Source of the DNA: Novosphingobium sp. SG919
GTDB taxonomy: Bacteria > Pseudomonadota > Alphaproteobacteria > Sphingomonadales > Sphingomonadaceae
Assembly: GCF_012932495.1 (NCBI RefSeq)
Contig: NZ_JABCNG010000001.1
Span: forward strand, 1,302,001 to 1,366,000
DNA length: 64,000 nucleotides
Direction of reading: 5' to 3'
Part shown: piece by piece, positions 38,473 to 46,392 of the stretch
Numbering within the stretch: the first letter of the stretch is position 1
Layout of the letters: each line of letters opens with the position of its first letter
The notes under the pieces: model-generated
What the model was told of the DNA's origin: nothing
Seen by the model: the letters and a program-made list of their open reading frames with translations, nothing else
The model's database searches: none
Translations under genes and position numbers: made by a program

Positions 38473-39603
38473 ATGGCACAAGCACGGAAGATTTGCGTGA
38501 TCGGCGGCGGCGTGGCGGGTCTTGCCGTCGCCATCGGCCTGCACCAGCGCGACATCGCGGTAGAGGTGGCAGAGCGCGACAAGGACTGGCGCGTCTATCA
38601 CGTGGGCATCATCGTCCAGGCCAATTTCGTTCGCGCGCTCAATGCCCTGGGCGTGGGCGAGGCGGCGATGCAGGCCGGCTATGCCTATCGCGGCGCGCGC
38701 TTCCTCGACAGTACGGGCGTGGTCCTGGCCGAACTGCCGGGTGAAACCGCGGTCGATGGCCTGCCGTCGGACCTCGGCCTCACCCGCCCGGCGCTGCACA
38801 AGGTCTTGACCGACAAGGTGCGCGAACTGGGCATCCCGGTTAAGCTGGGGGTGACGTTCACATCGATCGAGGACGCCGGCGATCATGTCGACGTGGCGTT
38901 CAGCGACGGCAGCACGGGGCGCTATGACCTGGTCATCGGCGCCGATGGCAACTATTCGGCGGTGCGCGGGGTGCTGTGGCCCGAAGCCCGGCCGCAATAC
39001 ACCGGGCAGGGCGTGTGGCGCTACAACGTGCCGCGCCCGGCCGGCCTCGAATGGTCCGACATCTATATCGGCGATCCCAGGAACGGCTATAACGGCAAAG
39101 CCGGCTATTGCCCGCTTACGCCCACCGAAATGTACATCTTCGCGGTGGTGGAAGAACGCGGCAATCCGCGCTTTGCGCCGGAAACCCTGGCCGATGAACT
39201 GCGCAAGCGGCTGGCCGGCTATGGCGGGCTGCTGGGCGAGGCGGCGCGGCATGTCACCGATCCCAAGCTGGTGGTCTATCGCCCGCTCGAAGCCTGCATC
39301 ATGCCCGATCCCTGGTACAAGGGCCGCGTGGTGTTAATCGGCGATGCGGCCCATTCGGCCACGCCGCACCTGGGCCAGGGCGCAGCCATGGCGGTGGAAG
39401 ACGCGGTCGTGCTGGCCGAGGAACTGGCCGGCAAGGATACCGATGCGGCGCTGCGCGCCTTCATGGGCCGTCGTTTCGAGCGGGCCAGGCTGGTCGGCAC
39501 CTCGTCGATCCAGCTGGGCGAATGGGAAATGCATCCCGAACAGGCCGGCGATCCGGTGGAAGTGACCGATCGCATTCGCCGGAAGCTGGCCGAACCGGTC
39601 TGA
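38473..39603 (+). CDS. FAD-dependent aromatic hydroxylase, second paralog
   Basis: 376 aa flavoprotein hydroxylase. FAD motif IGGGVAGLAVAIGLHQRD, DG-type motif VIGADGNYSAVRGV and GD motif LIGDAAHSATPHLGQGAA. It is collinear with the hydroxylase at 28158 (shared WRVY, RPALHK/RPVLHK and VRELxIPV blocks), so the two are paralogs, probably acting at different steps or on related substrates. GAGGGGAACC precedes the ATG at 38473. Confidence 0.9.
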   Translation: MAQARKICVIGGGVAGLAVAIGLHQRDIAVEVAERDKDWRVYHVGIIVQANFVRALNALGVGEAAMQAGYAYRGARFLDSTGVVLAELPGETAVDGLPSDLGLTRPALHKVLTDKVRELGIPVKLGVTFTSIEDAGDHVDVAFSDGSTGRYDLVIGADGNYSAVRGVLWPEARPQYTGQGVWRYNVPRPAGLEWSDIYIGDPRNGYNGKAGYCPLTPTEMYIFAVVEERGNPRFAPETLADELRKRLAGYGGLLGEAARHVTDPKLVVYRPLEACIMPDPWYKGRVVLIGDAAHSATPHLGQGAAMAVEDAVVLAEELAGKDTDAALRAFMGRRFERARLVGTSSIQLGEWEMHPEQAGDPVEVTDRIRRKLAEPV

Positions 39604-39766
39604 TCCGGGTTGCCCAAAGGTGCGCGCGCTCTTTCCCGGCCTTCTCTCCCGTCCGGGGCGGGGCGCGCGTCCCCATCTGCAAAACAGATAGCGACCATCC
39701 TGTGCAATGCGTTTTCGCCCCGCGCCCCGCGCGATCATAACTCCCCTTCAAATGTGGGGAGAATCC

Positions 39767-40837
39767 ATGACAATTCTGGGTGTCGAAAGCGTGGTGTTCG
39801 GGGTGGCGGATGTTGCCGAACACGCCCGGTTCTGGGCCGATTTCGGCCTGAGTGCGGAAAGCACCAGCGCGCAGGAGGTGGTGTTTCGCCTGCCTTCGGG
39901 CAGCCGCCTGATCGTGCTGGCGCATGGCGATGCGCGCCTGCCTTCGCCCGATCCATTTCCGGGAGACGGGCTGAAGGAAACCGTGTGGGGCGTGGATACC
40001 CCGGAAAACCTGGAGCGCATTGCAGCGAGCCTGGCGAGTGAAGTGGCGGTAACGCGCGACGCGGATGGCACCGTGCATTGCGTGTGCCCGGATGGCCAGC
40101 CGATCGCCCTGCGCGTCTGGGCCAAGCGGCCGGTCGTTTCCGAAGCCAGCCCGGTCAACACGCCGAGCAGTTATCCGCGCTTCAACCAGCACCGCATCTG
40201 GCGCCACAAGGCGATTCCCAAGACCATCAACCACGTGGTGTTCTTTTCGCCAGATTATGTCGGCAGCTTCGAATTCTACGAGCGCCACCTGGGCTTCCGC
40301 TATGTCGACCACACGCGCGGCACCGGCATCTTTGCCCGCGCCGCCGGCACGTTCGAGCATCACTCGATCTTCTGGGTGAACTGCGACCTGCCGATCGCCC
40401 CCGATCACTTCAAGTTCATGCACATCGCCTTTGGCATGGACGATATCGACGAAGTGATGCTGGGCGCCAACCTGATGGAAAAGAAGGGCTGGAAGAACCA
40501 GTCGATGAATTCGAGCGGCGGCATCTCGCGCCACCGCATCTCAAGCGCGATCTATTACTATTGCGATATGCCCGGCCATGCGGGCGAGGCGGAATACCAC
40601 GCCGATACCGATTATCTCGACGACAACTGGGTGCCGCGCGCCTGGGATTTCCGCTTCGGTTCCTTGCTGTGGGCCAACAATGCCCCGCCGATCTTCCGTG
40701 GCGACAACATTCCCTGGGACATGCAGTTCGACGCCGACCGCAAGAGCTTCGAACCCTTTCGCAAAAGCAAGCCGGGCAAGTTGCCGGTCACCGGCAAGCT
40801 GGCCGAGATCACCCAGGACGACGAGCACGCGATCTGA
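39767..40837 (+). CDS. Two-domain VOC extradiol ring-cleavage dioxygenase, second paralog
   Basis: 356 aa. The same architecture as the product at 37421. C-terminal module: His in KTINHVVFFSPDY, His in FKFMHIAFGMDDI, Glu in GEAEYHADTDYLDD; catalytic-type His in GTFEHHSIFWV and ISRHRISSAIYYY. Start at 39767 (MTILGVESVV) with GGGGAGA upstream. A GATAG-like element lies about 70 bases upstream. The duplicate dioxygenase suggests two cleavage steps or two catechol substrates. Confidence 0.88.
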   Translation: MTILGVESVVFGVADVAEHARFWADFGLSAESTSAQEVVFRLPSGSRLIVLAHGDARLPSPDPFPGDGLKETVWGVDTPENLERIAASLASEVAVTRDADGTVHCVCPDGQPIALRVWAKRPVVSEASPVNTPSSYPRFNQHRIWRHKAIPKTINHVVFFSPDYVGSFEFYERHLGFRYVDHTRGTGIFARAAGTFEHHSIFWVNCDLPIAPDHFKFMHIAFGMDDIDEVMLGANLMEKKGWKNQSMNSSGGISRHRISSAIYYYCDMPGHAGEAEYHADTDYLDDNWVPRAWDFRFGSLLWANNAPPIFRGDNIPWDMQFDADRKSFEPFRKSKPGKLPVTGKLAEITQDDEHAI

Positions 40838-40844
40838 ATTTGGG

Positions 40845-40865
40845 GGAGGGCGCTTGCCGCCCTCC
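40845..40865 (+). terminator. Terminator-like hairpin after the second dioxygenase
   Basis: Stem GGAGGGCG/CGCCCTCC with loop CTTGC, seven bases after the stop; no T run. Confidence 0.5.
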
Positions 40866-40872
40866 GACACGG

Positions 40873-40920
40873 TCAGGGCGAACGGGGCATGGAGATTTTC
40901 TCCGGTCCCGTTCGCCCTGA
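40873..40920. repeat. REP-like palindrome with GCCCTGAGCTTGTC core
   Basis: Perfect 14-bp arms TCAGGGCGAACGGG/CCCGTTCGCCCTGA around a loop that itself contains GGAGA/TCTCC. The right arm continues as GCTTGTCCAAG. The CGCCCTGAGCTTGTC string is a dispersed intergenic palindrome in many sphingomonads. It lies between convergent genes and may also terminate both. Confidence 0.65.
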
Positions 40921-40953
40921 GCTTGTCCAAGCCTCTTGCGCGCCAGTCCCCCG

Positions 40954-41361
40954 TCAGTCTGCGGCTTCTTCCACGAATTCGATCAGGTTGCCCGCGCAAT
41001 CGCGGATGAAGCAGCCCTTGCCGAACGCCTCGCGCACCACGAAAGCCACGTCGGCGCCCTTCTGTTCCATTTCCGCAAGAAACACCTCCAGATCGGGCAC
41101 GCGAAAGGCCACGTGCTTGTTGCCGTGGGTTTTCACGTCACGCGGGGGATGGCGGCGGTCTTCGGGGAGCGGCGCGGCGCCTTCCACTTCGAAAATCTCG
41201 AACCGCAGCGGCCCCTTGCGCACCATGGCGGCGTGCGAGCGGGCCGCCTCGATATAGAAGCGGCGCTCAAGCTCGAAACCCAGGACGCGGCCATACCAGG
41301 CGATCGCCTCGTCCAGGCTTGGCACGGAAACGCCGCCGTGGTGAAAGGTGAAGTCAGCCAT
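40954..41361 (-). CDS. Single-domain VOC-family protein
   Basis: 135 aa glyoxalase-fold protein. Pattern of paired beta-alpha-beta modules: FTFHHGGVSVPSLDEAIAWY, LGFELERRFYIEA, KHVAFRVPDLEVFLAEME and the C-terminal RDCAGNLIEFVEE. His in FHHGGVSV, His in NKHVAFRV and Glu in NLIEFVEE could bind a metal, as in glyoxalase I or epimerases of the family. Function not assigned. It is translated just after the hydrolase on the same strand: its ATG at 41361 lies inside the hydrolase stop region. Confidence 0.85.
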   Translation of the reverse strand: MADFTFHHGGVSVPSLDEAIAWYGRVLGFELERRFYIEAARSHAAMVRKGPLRFEIFEVEGAAPLPEDRRHPPRDVKTHGNKHVAFRVPDLEVFLAEMEQKGADVAFVVREAFGKGCFIRDCAGNLIEFVEEAAD

Positions 41362-41366
41362 GGCCG

Positions 41367-42518
41367 TCAACCCATTTCAGCAAACGTCTGCGCGCACCAA
41401 TCGGCGATGTAGTCGCGCATACCGGTGCCGTTGTCGGCGCCGCAATGCTCCACTTCGAAATCGGCCTTGGTGAACATGCGCAAGTGGCGCTTGGGGCTGT
41501 TGACCGCCTGGTCATAGGAAAGCTGCGCGTTGAACGCCGGGATCTGGCGGTCGTTTTCGCCATGGGTGATCAGGAACGGCACCTTGATCTTCTCTACCTG
41601 CCCATCAAGCGTGATCTGGTCGGCATAGTCGAGGAACGCGTCGCGATCGTCGAAGCCGAAGACCCATTGCACGTGGTCCCAATAGTGCGGCACGGGGTTT
41701 TCGCCCTCGTTCTTCACGCGCTCGCGCTGGCGCTGGCCCCATACGTGGTTGGCGCCCATCACCGCGCACAGCGCATAGCGGGGATCGTTGGCGGCGATGC
41801 GCGGCGCGTGATAGCCGCCGAACGAGAGGCCGAAAATGCCGATCTTGGAATGGATCACGTCGCTGCGCGTGAGCAGGTAATCGAATGCCGGGCTGCCCCA
41901 GCGTTCGGCGTCGAACACGGCGGGCAGGTTGCGCTTGCGGATCGCCTCGCCGGTGCCGGGCTGGTCCACGAACAGGGTGTTCATGCCGCGCTCCAGGTTC
42001 GACAGCCCATGGCCGGCCATGTTGACCTGTTCCTTCATGGAATCGAGGCCGTTGACCGAAACCAGCGTGGGGCGGGGCGTGCCGCTGCCGTCGTGCACGA
42101 AGATCGCGGTATAGGCGGTGCCTTCGTAGGGAATCTCGACCTTGTCGACATGCAGCCCGCGCAAGGCGCTGCCCTTGTGGTACAGGTCCAGGCCCTTGTC
42201 ATAGGCTGCCCAGCGCGGGGCATAGTCGCGGCTCTGCATGCGTTCGGCAGCCAGGTAGTAACCGCTCGCGCGCAAGTACTTGGCCCCGGCTGAAAGGGTG
42301 AAACCTTCGGCCAGATCGGCATCGGCATTGTGCGTGACCTGGTCGGCAACGGCGATCCAGCTATCGAACAAGAGCGCCGATCCGGCGTCCGCCCCGGCCT
42401 TGGCGGCCTCGCGCACCGGGCGGCAGGCCTCGTCGATCTCGCCGTGGTTGCCGCCGCATACCAGCGCCAGGTTGGTCGCCAGGTTCCACACATAGTTGCC
42501 GGGGAAAGGCTCGAACAT
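41367..42518 (-). CDS. Alpha/beta hydrolase, 2,6-dihydroxypseudooxynicotine hydrolase-like
   Basis: 383 aa. A helical N-terminal domain (about residues 1-130) precedes an alpha/beta-hydrolase core with the nucleophile elbow IFGLSFGGYHAPR, an acid in THGENDRQIPAF and His in VEHCGADNGTGMRDY. This architecture is shared with C-C bond hydrolases such as 2,6-dihydroxypseudooxynicotine hydrolase. A C-C hydrolase acting on the ring-cleavage product fits the island. AAGGACAG precedes the ATG at 42518; the much longer open frame upstream runs antisense through the FAH gene and was rejected. Confidence 0.85.
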   Translation of the reverse strand: MFEPFPGNYVWNLATNLALVCGGNHGEIDEACRPVREAAKAGADAGSALLFDSWIAVADQVTHNADADLAEGFTLSAGAKYLRASGYYLAAERMQSRDYAPRWAAYDKGLDLYHKGSALRGLHVDKVEIPYEGTAYTAIFVHDGSGTPRPTLVSVNGLDSMKEQVNMAGHGLSNLERGMNTLFVDQPGTGEAIRKRNLPAVFDAERWGSPAFDYLLTRSDVIHSKIGIFGLSFGGYHAPRIAANDPRYALCAVMGANHVWGQRQRERVKNEGENPVPHYWDHVQWVFGFDDRDAFLDYADQITLDGQVEKIKVPFLITHGENDRQIPAFNAQLSYDQAVNSPKRHLRMFTKADFEVEHCGADNGTGMRDYIADWCAQTFAEMG

Positions 42519-42540
42519 CGTTGTCTGTCCTTTGGAAAAA

Positions 42541-42699
42541 TCAGTCTGGGGTGCAGCCGGCATCGCGGATGCGGCCCGCTCCCGTGATCGCGGCGCGCGC
42601 TTGGCAGGCGGGAGGCACGGCTTTGCGCGGCAGGCCCGACACCGGGGCCTTGAGGCCGCACCGGTGCCTGCCGGCACGCATTGTGGGCCGATGGGCCAT
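42541..42699 (-). CDS. Possible small leader ORF (52 aa) before the hydrolase
   Basis: ATG at 42699 with GGGAG nine bases upstream, ending 22 bases before the hydrolase start. The product is short, basic and Pro/Ala/Arg-rich with no recognised motif. The ribosome-binding site is good, but composition is that of random GC-rich sequence, so it could be a leader peptide or chance. Confidence 0.22.
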   Translation of the reverse strand: MAHRPTMRAGRHRCGLKAPVSGLPRKAVPPACQARAAITGAGRIRDAGCTPD

Positions 42700-42771
42700 G
42701 TGTAAAATCTCCCTGGCACTGCCGTTTTGCGGCGGTTTGGCATGGGGGGCAGGGCGCGACCATCGCATCTT

Positions 42772-42791
42772 GTCGATAGCTGCCTATCGAC
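42772..42791. promoter_or_regulatory. Candidate regulator palindrome in the hydrolase/FAH divergent gap
   Basis: Perfect palindrome GTCGATAG-CTGC-CTATCGAC. Its core GATAGCTGCCTATC matches 11 of 14 bases of the site at 29348. The 357-base gap 42519-42875 holds nothing else convincing apart from the possible small ORF. Confidence 0.55.
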
Positions 42792-42875
42792 GCAAAGCCG
42801 TTGCCCGAAGCGCGGGCGGAAGGCATCACGCTGCCCGACATAATCTGGTTGTGACGATCTGGGAGAATGAACGGC

Positions 42876-43832
42876 ATGCGTCTGGCAACGCTCGATGCGA
42901 GCGCGCAAACCGGCAAGCGCGACGGTGTGCTGGTGGTGGTTTCGCCCGATGGCGCGCGCTTTGCGCCAGCGCCCGTGGCCACTTTGCAGGAAGCGCTGGA
43001 AAATTGGGGCAGCGTGGCGCCGCGCCTGGCCGCGATTGGGGAATTTCCCGAAGCGCTTGATCCCGCCCGCCTGGCTGCCCCCTTGCCGCGCGCCTGGCAG
43101 TGGCTCGATGGCTCGGCCTTTGCCAGCCATGGTGACCTGATGGACAAGGTCCTGGGCGTGGTGCCGGAAAAAACCGGCAAGCCGTTGATGTACCAAGGCG
43201 TATCGGACTGGTTCTATGGCCCGAACCAAGACGTGCGTTTCCCCTCCGAAGAATTCGGCATCGATTTCGAGGGTGAGTTCGGGGTGATCGTCGATGCGGT
43301 GCCGATGGGCACCAGCGCTGCCGATGCCATGGCCCATATCAAGCTGGTGGTGCAGATCAACGACTGGTCGCTGCGCAAGCTGGCCGGCCCCGAAATGAAG
43401 ACCGGGTTCGGCTGGGTCCAGGCCAAGCCGCCTTGCACGATGGCGCCCTTTGCCGTCACGCCCGACGAACTGGGCACGGCGTGGCACAATGGCAGGGTCT
43501 GCGCCGATCTGCTGGTCGACTGGAACGGCCAGCGCTTTGGCGCGGCGAATGGTGCACCGATGGGGCATGGCTTCCACGAACTGGTGGCCCATGCGGCGGC
43601 CACGCGCGATCTGGTGGCCGGCACGGTGATCGGTTCGGGCACCGTATCGAACGAAAACTTCCGCGAAGTGGGCTCATCGTGCATCGCCGAACGCCGCGGG
43701 ATCGAGATCGTGGACGAAGGCGCGCCGCGCACCGATTTCATGAAATTCGGCGACAGCGTGCGCATGGAAGGGCGTTTGCCCGATGGGCGGAGCCCGTTTG
43801 GCGTGATCGAACAGAAAGTGGTGAAGGCATGA
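42876..43832 (+). CDS. Fumarylacetoacetate hydrolase (FAH)-family protein
   Basis: 318 aa. Catalytic domain from about residue 95 with QGVSDWFYGPNQDVRFPSEE, metal ligands in GIDFEGEFGVIVDAVP (acidic E-x-E pattern) and the Asp in VVQINDWSLRKLAG, then KPPCTMAPFAVTPDELG and GSGTVSNENF. Family members hydrolyse C-C bonds of diketo acids or act as hydratases/decarboxylases of meta-cleavage products. The ATG at 42876 has GGGAG at suitable distance, better than the ATG three codons upstream. It is the first gene of a three-gene FAH-cupin-SDR operon. Confidence 0.93.
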   Translation: MRLATLDASAQTGKRDGVLVVVSPDGARFAPAPVATLQEALENWGSVAPRLAAIGEFPEALDPARLAAPLPRAWQWLDGSAFASHGDLMDKVLGVVPEKTGKPLMYQGVSDWFYGPNQDVRFPSEEFGIDFEGEFGVIVDAVPMGTSAADAMAHIKLVVQINDWSLRKLAGPEMKTGFGWVQAKPPCTMAPFAVTPDELGTAWHNGRVCADLLVDWNGQRFGAANGAPMGHGFHELVAHAAATRDLVAGTVIGSGTVSNENFREVGSSCIAERRGIEIVDEGAPRTDFMKFGDSVRMEGRLPDGRSPFGVIEQKVVKA

Positions 43833-44362
43833 GCGAGGTGATTTCCGACAGCGAGCTGGTCTCTGATAGTGGTTTGCCGGCCGTGCAGCGCGTGGTGACC
43901 GGGCACGACGAAAACGGCCGCGCGGTGTTCAAGAGCGAGGATGTGAGCCCGACGAAGATGATCCCGTCGGGCGATGCGGCCATGCTGTTGATCTGGACCA
44001 CCGCGACCGTGCCGGCCGACAACAACGACGAGACCGATGGCCGCGCGCGCGAAGCCGGGGTCACGCTGGAAGGTGGCTCGGTCATCCGCATCGTCGATAT
44101 GCTGCCGGGCCAGGCCAGCCCGTTCCACCGCACCAATTCGATCGACTACGGCATCGTGCTGGACGGCGAGATCGAACTGGAACTGGATGATGGCGCCAAG
44201 ACCACGATCCGCCAGGGCGGCATCATCGTGCAGCGCGGCACCAACCACTTGTGGCGCAACACCAGCGACAAGGTTTGCCGCATCGCGTTCGTGCTGATCG
44301 AGGCGCCCGCCTATCTGCACCAAGGCAAGCCGCTGGATGAAGACCGGCCAGAGCACAAGTGA
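43829..44362 (+). CDS. Cupin-domain protein
   Basis: 177 aa. One cupin barrel: motif 1-like SPFHRTNSIDYGIVLDGEIE and motif 2-like VQRGTNHLWRNTSDKVCRI. The usual G(X)5HXH pattern is reduced to one His in motif 1, and motif 2 keeps His in TNHLW, so metal binding is uncertain. The N-terminus (VQRVVTGHDENGRAVFKSED) is typical of a family seen next to aromatic-degradation operons. ATG overlaps the FAH stop by four bases. Confidence 0.88.
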   Translation: MSEVISDSELVSDSGLPAVQRVVTGHDENGRAVFKSEDVSPTKMIPSGDAAMLLIWTTATVPADNNDETDGRAREAGVTLEGGSVIRIVDMLPGQASPFHRTNSIDYGIVLDGEIELELDDGAKTTIRQGGIIVQRGTNHLWRNTSDKVCRIAFVLIEAPAYLHQGKPLDEDRPEHK

Positions 44363-45126
44363 GCGCTGCGCGAGTGAGCGACCCGTTCCGCCTGGATGGC
44401 AAGGTGGGGCTGGTGACCGGCTCCACCCGTGGCATCGGCCGCGCCATTGCCGAGGCGATGATCACGGCCGGTGCGCGGGTGACGATTTCCAGCGAGGATG
44501 CTGCTGATACTGCAGCCGTGGCGGCGGAACTGGGCATGCCCGGCGTGCCCTGCGATGTGACCGATGCCGCTGCGATCGAGCGCTTGGTGGAAGCCACCGC
44601 CGCACCCGATGGCGGGTTGGACATTGTGGTGTGCAACGCCGGGATCACCGGGCGGCCCGGCGGTTTTGCCGATATCGCCATGGACGATTACGACCGGGTG
44701 ATGGCGATCAACCTGCGCAGCCAGGTGATGCTGGCCCGCGCCGCGCGGCCGCATCTGCGCGCCGGCGGCAGCCTCGTGCTGATTTCCAGCCTTTCGGCGC
44801 TGCGCGGCAATGGCGCAATCAGCGCCTATGCCCTGGCCAAGGCCGGGGTATCGCAACTGGCGCGCAACCTGGCGGTGGAATGGGGGCCGCATGGGCTGCG
44901 CTGCAACGCCATCGCCCCTGGCTTCATCGCCACCGAACTGTCGCGCCCCCTGCTGGAAAACCAAGCGTTCATGGCGCGGCGGATGCAGATGACCCCGCTG
45001 CGCCGCCCTGGGACGCCTGCCGAAGTGGCCGGCGCGGCGGTGTTCCTGGCATCGCCCGCAGCCGGTTTCATCACCGGGCAGACGCTGGTGGTGGATGGCG
45101 GCACGCTGATCACCGACGGCAGTTGA
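44359..45126 (+). CDS. Short-chain dehydrogenase/reductase (second)
   Basis: 255 aa classical SDR. Cofactor motif GLVTGSTRGIGRAIAEAM, NAGITGRPG, Ser in LVLISSLSALRGNG, Tyr-Lys in SAYALAKAGVSQLA, and the C-terminal GFITGQTLVVDGG. The GTG at 44359 overlaps the cupin stop by four bases (GTGA). It is the last gene of the island and ends four bases before the convergent Tad-type genes. Confidence 0.93.
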   Translation: MSAARVSDPFRLDGKVGLVTGSTRGIGRAIAEAMITAGARVTISSEDAADTAAVAAELGMPGVPCDVTDAAAIERLVEATAAPDGGLDIVVCNAGITGRPGGFADIAMDDYDRVMAINLRSQVMLARAARPHLRAGGSLVLISSLSALRGNGAISAYALAKAGVSQLARNLAVEWGPHGLRCNAIAPGFIATELSRPLLENQAFMARRMQMTPLRRPGTPAEVAGAAVFLASPAAGFITGQTLVVDGGTLITDGS

Positions 45127-45130
45127 AGGC

Positions 45131-45799
45131 TCAGCAGGTTGCGGCCGTGACCGTGGGCGCCGGGTTGTAGATCTTCGTCAAGTCGCGATCGTCGCGGACA
45201 TACATGGCCGCTTCCTTGCGGATGACGGTGGTCTTGAAGATCGTGCCGAAGAACAGCGGCTGATATTTGTATGCCACCTCCACGAACATGATCGCATAGG
45301 GGCTTTCCACGGTAATGACGTGGCCGGTCTGGCCCATGCCGGCAAACGAGGTGCCCGTGGCGCCCGTGCCTTGCACGCCATAGCGCGAGACATAGGCGGT
45401 GTTGCCCCAGCAGCGCTGCCACTGGATCCATTGTCCGCCCGAACTGTTGGTCTGCAGGCTGGAAAGGATCACGCGGCCATTGTCGGCGAAATCGAGATCG
45501 CCGACCGAGATGCTGGCGCCGGTGAACACCTGGTTGACATCGTATTCGCGGAACATCGGCGCGCCGCCAACCACCGATTGCTTGGCGCGCGACGCGTTGT
45601 CGGCCACCGCGATCGCCAACTGGTTGAGACGCACGTGGAGGATCGCGAGATTGACCATTTCCATCGATCCCAGCGACAGGACCATCAAGAACGGCAGGCT
45701 GACGCCCAGTTCCACCACGGTAACCGCGCTGGTATCGCGGCGCAGGCGTTGCAGCAGGCGCCCGATGGGCATGTGCCGGAGGGACAGGCGCTTCAGCAT
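45131..45799 (-). CDS. TadE-like pilus/surface protein, second copy
   Basis: 222 aa. An N-terminal hydrophobic segment after a basic start, with the TadE-type Glu: RRDTSAVTVVELGVSLPFLM then VLSLGSMEMVNLAIL. The remainder is an extracytoplasmic domain without recognised motif, ending with a Cys. TadE/F are pseudopilins of the tight-adherence system. The ATG at 45799 overlaps the stop of the preceding TadE-like gene by seven bases. Confidence 0.8.
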   Translation of the reverse strand: MLKRLSLRHMPIGRLLQRLRRDTSAVTVVELGVSLPFLMVLSLGSMEMVNLAILHVRLNQLAIAVADNASRAKQSVVGGAPMFREYDVNQVFTGASISVGDLDFADNGRVILSSLQTNSSGGQWIQWQRCWGNTAYVSRYGVQGTGATGTSFAGMGQTGHVITVESPYAIMFVEVAYKYQPLFFGTIFKTTVIRKEAAMYVRDDRDLTKIYNPAPTVTAATC

Positions 45800-46392
45800 A
45801 TCTTGGTGACCGTGCGGGTGGTTTGGGTGGCGAACGGCTGGTTGCGCATGATCGTGCTGGAGCTGGCATGCATCGTGGATGGCAGGCCCAGCATCGAGGA
45901 AAAGCCGAACAGCGGCGCGTAGCTGACGGTGACGGTGTAGACGACCACGTCGTTGGCGCCGCCCAGGCCGGTCGCGCCCATGTCGGAATCCCAAACGCCG
46001 TTGCCATTGGCATCGTTGAAGCATTCGCCCAGGTCGTACTGCCCGTTCTTGTTGGTGTCGGTGAAGTCTTCCGGTTGGCCGACATTGGTGAAATCGGAGT
46101 AGTTTTCACGGTTGAATGCGACCGTGGCCCAGGGGATCACATGGTGGATGCGCGCGGTCACCTGGCTGTCGATGGTGCTTGAGGTGGTCTGCGCGCTTTG
46201 CATCGACGAGGCGCGCCCGGCAGCGTTGATCGTGCCGACCAGGACCGTCTGCAGATAATAGGACATGCCCAGTTCGATCAGCACCGCCATGATCATCAGC
46301 AGCAGCGGTGCGGCCAGGGCGAATTCCAGCGCCGTTACCCCTTGCGCATCGCGCCGCAGCCGGCGGGCCATATGCACGAGCGCGCGCCGCAT
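45793..46392 (-). CDS. TadE-like pilus/surface protein, first copy
   Basis: 199 aa. RRDAQGVTALEFALAAPLLL followed by MIMAVLIELGMSYYLQTV is the classical TadE signature with the Glu of the prepilin-like processing region. An Asp/Asn-rich loop (TDTNKNGQYDLGECFNDANG, then NGNGVWDSDMG) resembles a dockerin- or EF-hand-like calcium loop. C-terminal Cys. ATG at 46392 overlaps the end of the vWA gene. Confidence 0.85.
   Translation of the reverse strand: MRRALVHMARRLRRDAQGVTALEFALAAPLLLMIMAVLIELGMSYYLQTVLVGTINAAGRASSMQSAQTTSSTIDSQVTARIHHVIPWATVAFNRENYSDFTNVGQPEDFTDTNKNGQYDLGECFNDANGNGVWDSDMGATGLGGANDVVVYTVTVSYAPLFGFSSMLGLPSTMHASSSTIMRNQPFATQTTRTVTKIC

Noticed and set aside
42519..43592. N-terminal extension of the alpha/beta hydrolase frame to 741 codons
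   Set aside because: It runs antisense through the FAH gene, and a good ribosome-binding site exists at 42518.
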